Assembly (NCBI GenBank): GCA_031359995.1
Contig: JANMAT010000185.1
Span: forward strand, 1-7,260
Source of the DNA: JANMAT01 sp031359995
Lineage (GTDB): Bacteria; Actinomycetota; Acidimicrobiia; Acidimicrobiales; Ilumatobacteraceae
Reading direction: 5' to 3'
Length of the DNA stretch: 7,260 nucleotides
The translations under genes and the position numbers were made by a program. The notes under the pieces are model-generated. The model was not told the origin of the DNA. It ran no database searches and was given only the letters and a program-made list of their open reading frames with translations. How positions within the stretch are numbered: the first letter of the stretch is position 1; each line of letters begins with the position of its first letter. Below are positions 1-5,549 of this stretch, piece after piece.

Positions 1-1125
1 GCGCGGTGGGGCCTGCGCCCGCCCCGTCGGTGGGCCCCCCCCGACGACGAGCCGCAAGCGGGGCGACGGCACCTGCTGCTCGGGTCGGGTGCGGTGGCCG
101 CGGCGGCCGCCCTGGGCGGCGGCTGGACCCGGCGGCTGCGCACCGGCCGCGCCGACGCGTTCACACGGGCGGCCGGCGTGCTGCCCCGGCCGCGGCGGGC
201 CGTGCGCCCGCCGTCGGCGTCGCCCTTAGCCCTCGACGGGCTGCCCACCAACGAGACGCCGATCGCCGACTTCTTCCGCATCGACACCGAGATCTACGTG
301 CCGCGGGTGGAGGTCGCCACGTGGACGCTGGCCATCACCGGCTTGGTCGACCACCCGCGTACCTACACGTACGACGATCTGCTGGCCATGCCGATGGTGG
401 AGGAGATGGTGACGCTGGCGTGCGTCTCGAACGACGTCGGCGGCCACCTGGTGGCCAATGCCCGCTGGCTCGGCGTGCCGTTGCGCGACCTGCTCGGCCC
501 CGCCGGCGTGCGGCCCGAGGGCGACCAGATCGTGGGCCGCGCGGTCGACGACTTCACCGTCAACGTGGCCACCGCGACGGCGCTCGACGGGCGGGTGGCC
601 ATGGTGGCCGTCGGCATGAACGGTGAACCGCTGCCGGTGGACCACGGGTACCCGGCCCGGCTGGTGGTCGCCGGCCAGTACGGGTACGCCTCGGCCACGA
701 AGTGGCTGAGGGAGCTGCAACTCACGCGGCGCGACGACCAGAAGTCGTACTGGGTCGCGCTCGACTGGGCCAAGGAGGGCCCGGTGAAGCTGCAGTCGCG
801 CTTCGACGTACCGCAGGCCGGAGCCCAGCTGACCGCCGGGCCCGTGCACCTGGCCGGCATGGCGTGGGCACCGTCGATCGGCATCGCCCGCGTGCAGGTG
901 CAGATCGACAACGGGCCCTGGCACGATGCCGAGCTGGGCACCGTGGTGTCGGCCGACACCTGGGTGCACTGGTCGTACGTGTGGACCGAAGCGAGCAAGG
1001 GCGACCACGTCGCCGCGGTACGGGCGACCGATCGTCGGGGCAACGTGCAGACCGACGTACCCACGACACCCAAGCCGTCGGGCGCCACGGGCTGGCACTA
1101 CCGATCGTTCTCGGTGGTGCGATGA
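1..1125 (+). CDS. Sulfite oxidase-like molybdopterin-dependent oxidoreductase, 5'-partial
   Basis: The frame is open from base 1 to a TGA at 1123-1125, so the start lies left of the window. The first in-frame start (GTG at 94) would cut through a twin-arginine plus hydrophobic stretch (RRHLLLGSGAVAAAAALGGG, codons about 23-42), so I do not use it. That stretch may be a Tat signal or the last membrane helix of an anchored form; either would place the catalytic part outside the membrane. A molybdopterin-binding domain of the sulfite oxidase/YedY family follows (about 225-720). It holds the probable Mo-ligating cysteine in TLACVSN (codon 421-423) and a GYASATKWLREL motif. A C-terminal Mo-co dimerisation, Ig-like domain runs to the end (YWVALDWAKEGPV, then VQVQIDNGPWHDAEL). 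No haem-binding domain is visible. The physiological substrate cannot be told from sequence. Family assignment is firm. Confidence 0.9.
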   Translation, partial: ARWGLRPPRRWAPPDDEPQAGRRHLLLGSGAVAAAAALGGGWTRRLRTGRADAFTRAAGVLPRPRRAVRPPSASPLALDGLPTNETPIADFFRIDTEIYVPRVEVATWTLAITGLVDHPRTYTYDDLLAMPMVEEMVTLACVSNDVGGHLVANARWLGVPLRDLLGPAGVRPEGDQIVGRAVDDFTVNVATATALDGRVAMVAVGMNGEPLPVDHGYPARLVVAGQYGYASATKWLRELQLTRRDDQKSYWVALDWAKEGPVKLQSRFDVPQAGAQLTAGPVHLAGMAWAPSIGIARVQVQIDNGPWHDAELGTVVSADTWVHWSYVWTEASKGDHVAAVRATDRRGNVQTDVPTTPKPSGATGWHYRSFSVVR

Positions 1126-1135
1126 TCGTCACGCG

Positions 1136-1648
1136 GTGAGCGAGCTGCGGGGCCAGCGGGTGCGGTTGCGGCCGGCGACCATCGCCGATCAGGGCACCCT
1201 GGTGGCGATACGGGCCACGCCCGAGGTGCGGGCCCGGTGGCGGGGTGACGACCTGGCCGCCGAGCTGGTGGACGACCTGGCCGACGATGACCTGCACCTG
1301 TACGCCATCGAGGACGGGAACGGCACGGTGATCGGCGCCATCCAGTGGTCGGCCGAGCAGGACCCCGACTACCGGCACGCGTCGATGGATCTGTACCTCG
1401 CGCCGGCTGCCCATGGCTGTGGCCTGGGCACCGACGCCGTCCGAACCCTCGTGCGCCACCTGTTCGTCGATCACGGCCATCATCGGCTCACCATCGACCC
1501 GGCCGCCGACAACGTCGCCGCCATCCGCTGCTACGCCAAGGCGGGCTTCCGCGAGGTCGGCGTGATGCGCCAGTACGAACGCGGCACCGATGGCACCTGG
1601 CACGACGGGCTCCTCATGGAGCTGCTGGCCGACGACGTCGAGGGCTAG
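1136..1648 (+). CDS. GNAT family N-acetyltransferase, AAC(6')-I-like
   Basis: This 170-residue protein is a single GNAT domain that would transfer an acetyl group from acetyl-CoA to an amine. The start is a GTG at 1136, 10 nt after the oxidoreductase stop; it gives the typical opening SELRGQRVRLRPATIAD. No good Shine-Dalgarno is visible, so translation may depend on the upstream gene. Visible motifs are the acetyl-CoA loop HGCGLGTDAV (residues 93-102, the Q/R-x-x-G-x-G position beginning with His) and the C-terminal NVAAIRCYAKAGF (126-138), where Tyr133 is a candidate general acid. The run MDLYLAP, GLGTDAVRTLVRHLF and AAIRCYAKAGF resembles aminoglycoside 6'-N-acetyltransferases of the AAC(6')-Ib type. 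Chromosomal actinobacterial relatives often have no proven drug substrate, so resistance is only a possibility. The GNAT fold is certain; the substrate is not. Confidence 0.88.
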   Translation: MSELRGQRVRLRPATIADQGTLVAIRATPEVRARWRGDDLAAELVDDLADDDLHLYAIEDGNGTVIGAIQWSAEQDPDYRHASMDLYLAPAAHGCGLGTDAVRTLVRHLFVDHGHHRLTIDPAADNVAAIRCYAKAGFREVGVMRQYERGTDGTWHDGLLMELLADDVEG

Positions 1649-1649
1649 G

Positions 1650-1925
1650 ACTGGGCGAGGACGCGGCCGTCGCGGCGAGCCAGGCGGCAAGGTGGTCATG
1701 ACCCTCGCGGTGCCGGCCCCGACCCCGGCGCCTATCCACGGCCACGCCGTCGGGGTAGTGGCCCGGCCGGTCGGTGGCCGCGGGCGGCAACGTGCGCGAC
1801 ATCGCCTCGTCGCCGATGCGGTCGGTGGCCAACGTCGACATCGTGCGCAGCAACGCTCGCAGCCCGGGCAGGTCGCCCGTCTGCACCGCCCTCGTGGCGG
1901 CCACGGCGACGGGGTCGCTGGCGTC
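1650..1925 (-). pseudogene. Decayed ankyrin-repeat protein gene remnant
   Basis: Read on the minus strand from about 1916 downwards, the translation contains DPVAVAATRAVQTGDLPGLR, then ALLRTMSTLATDRIGDE and TDRPGHYPDGVA. I recognise the N-terminal pattern of a small actinobacterial ankyrin-repeat family, whose members read roughly AxRxGDxxxLRxLL, LATARI, RTLLHVATDWPGHxPNG and then AALVAAGADVNA. Here the conserved LLHVATDW is LPPAATDR: several T-to-C or A-to-C changes destroy core residues. After about 1745 the expected repeat sequence disappears from this frame; only a vague GAGVGAG-like trace lies in another frame. There is no plausible start codon or ribosome site, and the later repeats are missing. 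It therefore looks like a truncated, drifting relic. The match is from memory of the family pattern, so a chance resemblance in GC-rich sequence remains possible. Confidence 0.5.
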
Positions 1926-1977
1926 ACGCCTCGGGCCGAGCGAGCGCCGTTCACCCGACGGGACCGCCGTTCCGCAG

Positions 1978-2002
1978 GGCGGACCGAACCCTTGGGTCCG
2001 CC
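1978..2002. promoter_or_regulatory. 8-bp inverted repeat upstream of the meta-cleavage operon, possible operator
   Basis: The arms GGCGGACC (1978-1985) and GGTCCGCC (1995-2002) are perfect reverse complements separated by the 9-nt spacer GAACCCTTG. The repeat lies 55 nt before the TTG start of the hydratase gene. The arm centres are about 17 bp apart, which would suit a dimeric regulator reading adjacent turns of the helix; an RNA hairpin in the leader is the alternative. No regulator gene is in the window. In such GC-rich DNA an 8-bp repeat can arise by chance, so the role is inferred from position. Confidence 0.35.
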
Positions 2003-2021
2003 GCTCGGGGCGTGGTACGAC
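1992..2021 (+). promoter_or_regulatory. Weak candidate promoter of the meta-cleavage operon
   Basis: TTGGGT at 1992-1997 could serve as a -35 element and TACGAC at 2016-2021 as a -10 element, with an 18-nt spacer. Each matches only half of the sigma-70-type consensus. The candidate -35 overlaps the right arm of the inverted repeat, which would fit repression by a bound regulator. Position is the main support. Confidence 0.18.
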
Positions 2022-2043
2022 GGAGGCGCACCAGCGTTCACGG

Positions 2044-2048
2044 GGAGG
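2044..2048 (+). promoter_or_regulatory. Ribosome binding site that fixes the TTG start of the hydratase
   Basis: A perfect GGAGG sits within GGGGAGGGG (2042-2050). It is 9 nt before the TTG at 2058 and 12 nt before the adjacent TTG at 2061. No ATG or GTG lies at a suitable distance in frame. The spacing favours 2058. Confidence 0.6.
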
Positions 2049-2057
2049 GGTCGCCAG

Positions 2058-2846
2058 TTGTTGACCGAAGAGCAGCGGCGTGCCGCGGCCGAGAGCCTGT
2101 CGACGGCCGAACGGGACCGGGCGCCGATCGATCCGCTCACCACGACCTACGAGGGCATCGACGCCGTCGACGCCTATGAGATCCAGCTGATCAACGTCCA
2201 CCGGCGCCTCGCCGCCGGGGCGAAGATCCGCGGGCACAAGGTGGGCCTGTCGGCCAAGGCCATGCAACAGATGCTCGGCGTGGACGAGCCCGACTACGGC
2301 CACCTGTTCGACGACATGTTCGTCTTCGAGGGCTTCGACACGCCGTACTCGCGCTACTGCCAGCCCCGGGTCGAGATCGAGGTCGGCTTCATCCTCGGTG
2401 CACCCCTGTCGGGTCCGTCCTGCAGCGTGGCCGACGTGCTGCGGGCCACCGAGTACATCGTGCCCTCCATCGAGATCATCGACAGCCGCGTGAAGGACTG
2501 GAAGATCAAGCTCGCCGACACCGTCGCCGACAACGCCTCGTCGGCCGGCATCGTGATGGGCGGCAACCCGACGAAGCTCACCGACGTGGATGTGCGCACC
2601 ATCGGCGCGGTCATGCGCCGCAACGGCGAGATCATGGAGACCGGCGCGTCGGGCGCCGTGCTCGGCAACCCCGCCACCGCGGTGGCGTGGCTGGCCAACA
2701 AGGTGCACGCCTTCGGCGTGACCCTCGAGCCGGGCCACGTGATCCTGCCCGGATCGTGCACCCGCATGGTCCCGGTGAACCCGGGCGACACCATCCGCGC
2801 CGACTTCGACGTGCTCGGCCACGTCAGCGTCACGTTCTCCGCTTGA
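2058..2846 (+). CDS. dmpE: 2-hydroxypenta-2,4-dienoate (2-keto-4-pentenoate) hydratase
   Basis: A 262-residue member of the fumarylacetoacetase-like hydratase/decarboxylase family (MhpD, DmpE/XylJ, TesE/HsaE). It adds water to 2-hydroxypentadienoate to give 4-hydroxy-2-oxovalerate, using a divalent metal in the cytoplasm. Start is TTG 2058 (second choice TTG 2061), set by GGAGG at 2044-2048. With this start the acidic residues of PRVEIEVGF fall at Glu106 and Glu108 and that of PSIEIIDSR at Glu139, the positions I recall for the metal site of E. coli MhpD. IDSRVKDWKIKLADTVADNA (WKIK rather than FKF) and LPGSCTRMVPV mark it as a hydratase, not a 4-oxalocrotonate decarboxylase. First gene of the operon; the dehydrogenase starts 14 nt after its stop. 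HsaE/TesE-type enzymes for 2-hydroxyhexadienoate from steroids are close relatives, so the exact chain length of the substrate is open. Confidence 0.92.
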   Translation: MLTEEQRRAAAESLSTAERDRAPIDPLTTTYEGIDAVDAYEIQLINVHRRLAAGAKIRGHKVGLSAKAMQQMLGVDEPDYGHLFDDMFVFEGFDTPYSRYCQPRVEIEVGFILGAPLSGPSCSVADVLRATEYIVPSIEIIDSRVKDWKIKLADTVADNASSAGIVMGGNPTKLTDVDVRTIGAVMRRNGEIMETGASGAVLGNPATAVAWLANKVHAFGVTLEPGHVILPGSCTRMVPVNPGDTIRADFDVLGHVSVTFSA

Positions 2847-2860
2847 GGAAGGCATCGATC

Positions 2861-3754
2861 ATGAGCAAGCGCATCGCCGCCATCGTGGGCAGCGGCAACA
2901 TCGGAACCGATCTCATGTACAAGCTCCTGCGCTCGGACGTGCTCGAGCCGCGGTACATGGTCGGCATCGACCCGGCCAGCGAGGGCCTGGCCCTGGCCCG
3001 CACGCGCGGTCTCGAGGCGTCGCACGAGGGCCTCGAGTGGTTGCTGGCCCGCCCCGATCGCCCCGACGTCGTGTTCGAGGCCACCAGTGCCTACGTGCAC
3101 AGGCGCAACGCGCCGAAGTACCGGGAGGCCGGCATCCGCGCCGTCGACCTCACGCCGGCGGCCCAAGGTCCGTACGTGATCCCCGCGGTGAACCTCGCCA
3201 GCCACCTCGACGAGTGGAACGTCAACATGGTCACCTGCGGCGGCCAGGCCACCATCCCGATGGTCGCCGCCGTGAGCCGGGTCGTGCCGGTGCCCTACGC
3301 CGAGATCGTGGCGTCGGTGGCGTCGAAGTCGGCCGGCCCGGGCACCCGCCAGAACATCGACGAGTTCACGCGCACCACGGCCAGAGCGGTCGAGGTGCTC
3401 GGCGGCGCCACCAGGGGGAAGGCCATCATCATCCTGAACCCCGCCGAACCCCCGCTCATCATGCGCGACACGATCTACTGCCAGATCCCGGCCGACGCCG
3501 ACCAGGACGCCATCACCGTGTCCATCGCCGACATGGTGGAGGCGGTGCAGACCTACGTGCCCGGCTACCGCCTCACCGTCGCCCCGCAGTTCGGCCGGTC
3601 CGGCAACGGCACGCCGCGAGTCGCCGTCTTCCTCGAGGTGGAAGGCGCCGGCGACTACCTGCCGCCCTACGCCGGCAACCTCGACATCATGACCGCCGCC
3701 GCCACCAAGGTCGGCGAAGAGGTCGCCCGCAACATCACGAAGGCTGGTGTGTGA
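2861..3754 (+). CDS. dmpF: Acetaldehyde dehydrogenase (acylating), CoA-dependent
   Basis: A 297-residue protein, slightly shorter than E. coli MhpF (316) and close to HsaG. It oxidises acetaldehyde with NAD+ and CoA to acetyl-CoA. The N-terminal Rossmann motif is VGSGNIGTD (residues 9-17). The catalytic cysteine is Cys126 in NMVTCGGQATIP. The tail has the family pattern VEGAGDYLPPYAGNLDIMTA. Start is ATG 2861, preceded by GAGGAAGG (2845-2852) at 8 nt. The stop overlaps the aldolase start by one base (TGATG). In DmpFG/HsaGF the dehydrogenase and aldolase form a complex that channels the aldehyde between active sites; the adjacency and coupling here suggest the same. If the pathway is steroid-like, propionaldehyde could be the substrate instead. 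Confidence 0.95.
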   Translation: MSKRIAAIVGSGNIGTDLMYKLLRSDVLEPRYMVGIDPASEGLALARTRGLEASHEGLEWLLARPDRPDVVFEATSAYVHRRNAPKYREAGIRAVDLTPAAQGPYVIPAVNLASHLDEWNVNMVTCGGQATIPMVAAVSRVVPVPYAEIVASVASKSAGPGTRQNIDEFTRTTARAVEVLGGATRGKAIIILNPAEPPLIMRDTIYCQIPADADQDAITVSIADMVEAVQTYVPGYRLTVAPQFGRSGNGTPRVAVFLEVEGAGDYLPPYAGNLDIMTAAATKVGEEVARNITKAGV

Positions 3755-4785
3755 TGCCCTACTCGGCCGATCTCGACATCCGCGTCACCGACACGAGCCT
3801 GCGTGACGGCTCGCACGCCAAGGGCCACCAGTTCACCGAGGAGCACGTGCGCGCCATCGTCGGCGCCCTCGATGCCGTGGGCATGCCCGTCATCGAGGTG
3901 ACGCACGGCGACGGACTGGGCGGCTCGTCGTTCAACTACGGCTTCTCGCTCACCGACGAGCGGCTGCTGATGAAGGCCGCGGTCGAGACCGCGAAGACGG
4001 CGAAGATCGCCGCACTGATGCTGCCCGGTCTCGGCACCAAGGACGACATCAAGTTCATCGCCGACATCGGCGTGTCGATCGTGCGGGTGGCCACCCACTG
4101 CACCGAGGCCGACATCTCGGTGCAGCACTTCGGCCTGGCCCGCGAGATCGGGCTGGAGACGGTGGGCTTCCTGATGATGGCCCACACCCAGCCGCCCGAG
4201 GCGCTGGCCACGCAGGCCCGCATCATGGCCGAGGCCGGCTGCCAGTGCGTGTACGTCGTCGACTCGGCCGGCGCCATGATCCTGGAGGACGCCTCCGAGC
4301 GCGTGGCCGCCTGTGTCGCCGAGCTCGGCTCTGACGCCATGGTCGGGTTCCACGCCCACGAGAACCTCGGCCTGTCGGTGGCCAACAGCGTGATGGCCAT
4401 GCGCGCCGGCGCCGTGCAGATCGATGGTTCCACCCGCGCCTTCGGCGCCGGCGCCGGGAACACGCCGCTCGAGGTGTTCGCTGCTGTGGTCGACCGTCTC
4501 GGCGTGAAGACGGGCCTGAACGTGCTCGGTCTCGTCGACGTGGCCGAGGACGTGGTGCGGCCGGTGATGGACGGCGAGTGCCTGAAGGACCGTCTCGCCA
4601 TCATGATGGGCTACGCCGGTGTGTACTCGTCGTTCCTGAAGCACGCCTACCGGGCGGCCGAGGAGTACAACGTGTCGGGCGCGGCGATCTTGCGGCAATG
4701 CGGTGAACGTCGGCTGGTGGGTGGCCAGGAGGACCAGATCATCGCCATCGCCGCCGAACTGGCTGCCGGGAGCGTGACCGCATGA
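3754..4785 (+). CDS. dmpG: 4-hydroxy-2-oxovalerate aldolase
   Basis: A 343-residue class II pyruvate aldolase with an HMGL-like TIM barrel (about residues 8-260) and a C-terminal DmpG communication domain. It splits 4-hydroxy-2-oxovalerate into pyruvate and acetaldehyde, which passes to the partner dehydrogenase. Active-site residues fall at the numbers known for DmpG: Arg17, Asp18 and His21 in TSLRDGSHAKG; the Mn2+ ligands His200 and His202 in GFHAHENLG; and Tyr291 in YAGVYSSF. That agreement supports ATG 3754 over the adjacent GTG 3751. GAAGG at 3739-3743 is the probable ribosome site. The usual DGMHA motif is DGSHA here. The gene overlaps its upstream neighbour by 1 nt and its downstream neighbour by 4 nt (ATGA), indicating translational coupling. 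The C-terminus (about 300-343) extends past the barrel as expected for the dehydrogenase-binding type. Confidence 0.97.
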   Translation: MPYSADLDIRVTDTSLRDGSHAKGHQFTEEHVRAIVGALDAVGMPVIEVTHGDGLGGSSFNYGFSLTDERLLMKAAVETAKTAKIAALMLPGLGTKDDIKFIADIGVSIVRVATHCTEADISVQHFGLAREIGLETVGFLMMAHTQPPEALATQARIMAEAGCQCVYVVDSAGAMILEDASERVAACVAELGSDAMVGFHAHENLGLSVANSVMAMRAGAVQIDGSTRAFGAGAGNTPLEVFAAVVDRLGVKTGLNVLGLVDVAEDVVRPVMDGECLKDRLAIMMGYAGVYSSFLKHAYRAAEEYNVSGAAILRQCGERRLVGGQEDQIIAIAAELAAGSVTA

Positions 4786-5549
4786 GCGCTGTGGTCGACA
4801 CCCTGCTCGCCGCGCAGCGCGATCGCACCGAGCTGCAGCCGTTCAGCGCCACGAACGGCTTCGACGAGGACCAGGCGTACCAGTACCAGGACGAGCTGAT
4901 CGCCCGCAAGCTCGACGACGGCGACCTTGTCATCGGCGCCAAGCTCGGCCTCACCTCGAAGGCCAAGCAGAAGACGATGAACGTCGACACGCCGTGCTTC
5001 GGCCAGCTGCTGGCGTCCACGCTCCTGCCGGCCGAGGAGCCCGTGGTGCTCTCGGAGCTGATCCACCCGCGGGTGGAGCCCGAGATCGTGTTCCACCTGC
5101 GCTCGCCGCTGGCCGGCCCGGGCGTGACCGCGCACCACGTGCTGGCGGCCACCGAGGCCATCGGCTGCGGGCTCGAGGTCATCGACTCGCGCTACGCCGC
5201 CTTCAAGTTCACGCTGGCCGACGTGGTGGCCGACAACACCTCGGCGGCGCGGTTCGTGCTGGGGGCGCGTCGGGTGGCTCCGGCCGACATCCCCGACCTG
5301 TCGCTGGTGGGCTGCGTCATCGAGAAGGACGGCGACATCGTGTACACCGCCGCCGGTGCGGCCGTGCTCGGCCACCCGGCCGACGCGGTGGCCCTGCTGG
5401 CCAACTGGCTCGGCCGCCGGGGCAAGCGTCTGGAGCCCGGTTGGGTCGTGCTGTCGGGCGGCATGACCGACGCGGTGCCGCTCACGCCCGGCTGCGCCAT
5501 CACGGCCGACTTCGGTCGTCTCGGCACGGTGCGCGTCCGCGCTGTGTGA
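4782..5549 (+). CDS. dmpH: 4-oxalocrotonate (2-oxo-3-hexenedioate) decarboxylase
   Basis: A 255-residue paralogue of the hydratase at 2058. It would decarboxylate 2-oxo-3-hexenedioate to 2-hydroxypenta-2,4-dienoate, the substrate of that hydratase. The acidic metal residues are Glu99 and Glu101 in HPRVEPEIVF and Glu132 in GLEVIDSRY. The decarboxylase (XylI/DmpH) signature is seen in EVIDSRYAAFKFTLADVVAD, GAAVLGHPADAVALLANWL and VVLSGGMTDAVPL; the hydratase instead has DWKIK and LPGSCT. Start is ATG 4782 inside the aldolase stop (ATGA), with GGGAG at 4768-4772. The stop overlaps the next gene's GTG by 4 nt. In dmp operons the hydratase and decarboxylase form a physical complex, and the tautomerase DmpI normally follows; here a PLP enzyme follows. 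A second hydratase with another substrate is the main alternative. Confidence 0.85.
   Translation: MSAVVDTLLAAQRDRTELQPFSATNGFDEDQAYQYQDELIARKLDDGDLVIGAKLGLTSKAKQKTMNVDTPCFGQLLASTLLPAEEPVVLSELIHPRVEPEIVFHLRSPLAGPGVTAHHVLAATEAIGCGLEVIDSRYAAFKFTLADVVADNTSAARFVLGARRVAPADIPDLSLVGCVIEKDGDIVYTAAGAAVLGHPADAVALLANWLGRRGKRLEPGWVVLSGGMTDAVPLTPGCAITADFGRLGTVRVRAV

Larger units (their letters stand above)
1649..2057. other. Non-coding gap between the acetyltransferase gene and the meta-cleavage operon
   Basis: This stretch of about 410 bases holds no intact gene that I can support. Its left two thirds carry the minus-strand ankyrin-like relic. Its right third carries the inverted repeat at 1978-2002, a weak promoter candidate and the ribosome binding site of the downstream hydratase. 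The hydratase frame stays open leftwards through much of the gap, but the translation there is low-complexity Arg/Gly/Pro-rich sequence with no family resemblance, so I treat it as untranslated. No tRNA, riboswitch or IS end was recognised. Confidence 0.6.

Noticed and set aside
94..1125. Starting the molybdenum oxidoreductase at GTG 94
   Set aside because: The frame is open to base 1, and the RRHLLLGSGAV segment just upstream of 94 looks like an integral Tat or membrane segment, so the gene is 5'-partial.
1136..1146. 11-base identity GTGAGCGAGCT shared by the starts of the acetyltransferase and the PLP enzyme (5546-5556)
   Set aside because: It encodes the common opening V-S-E-L; such a short match in GC-rich sequence needs no special explanation.
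1590..2057. Upstream extension of the hydratase frame
   Set aside because: The translation is low-complexity Arg/Gly/Pro sequence without homology, and a perfect ribosome site precedes TTG 2058.
1774..2064. 96-codon plus-strand open frame in the gap before the operon
   Set aside because: No ribosome site and no recognisable domain. It lies opposite the ankyrin-like relic and its end runs into the hydratase start.
1614..2855. Long minus-strand open frame of 413 codons opposite the hydratase
   Set aside because: Most of it is a His/Gly/Arg/Asp-rich shadow of the hydratase coding strand. Only the part below about 1925 shows family resemblance, and that is reported as a pseudogene.
3751..3753. 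GTG as an alternative start of the aldolase
   Set aside because: ATG 3754 is adjacent, is the better start codon, and gives residue numbers that agree with DmpG.
3667..4698. Minus-strand open frame of 343 codons opposite the aldolase
   Set aside because: Shadow of a gene whose plus-strand catalytic residues all match DmpG; no domain is recognisable in the antisense translation.
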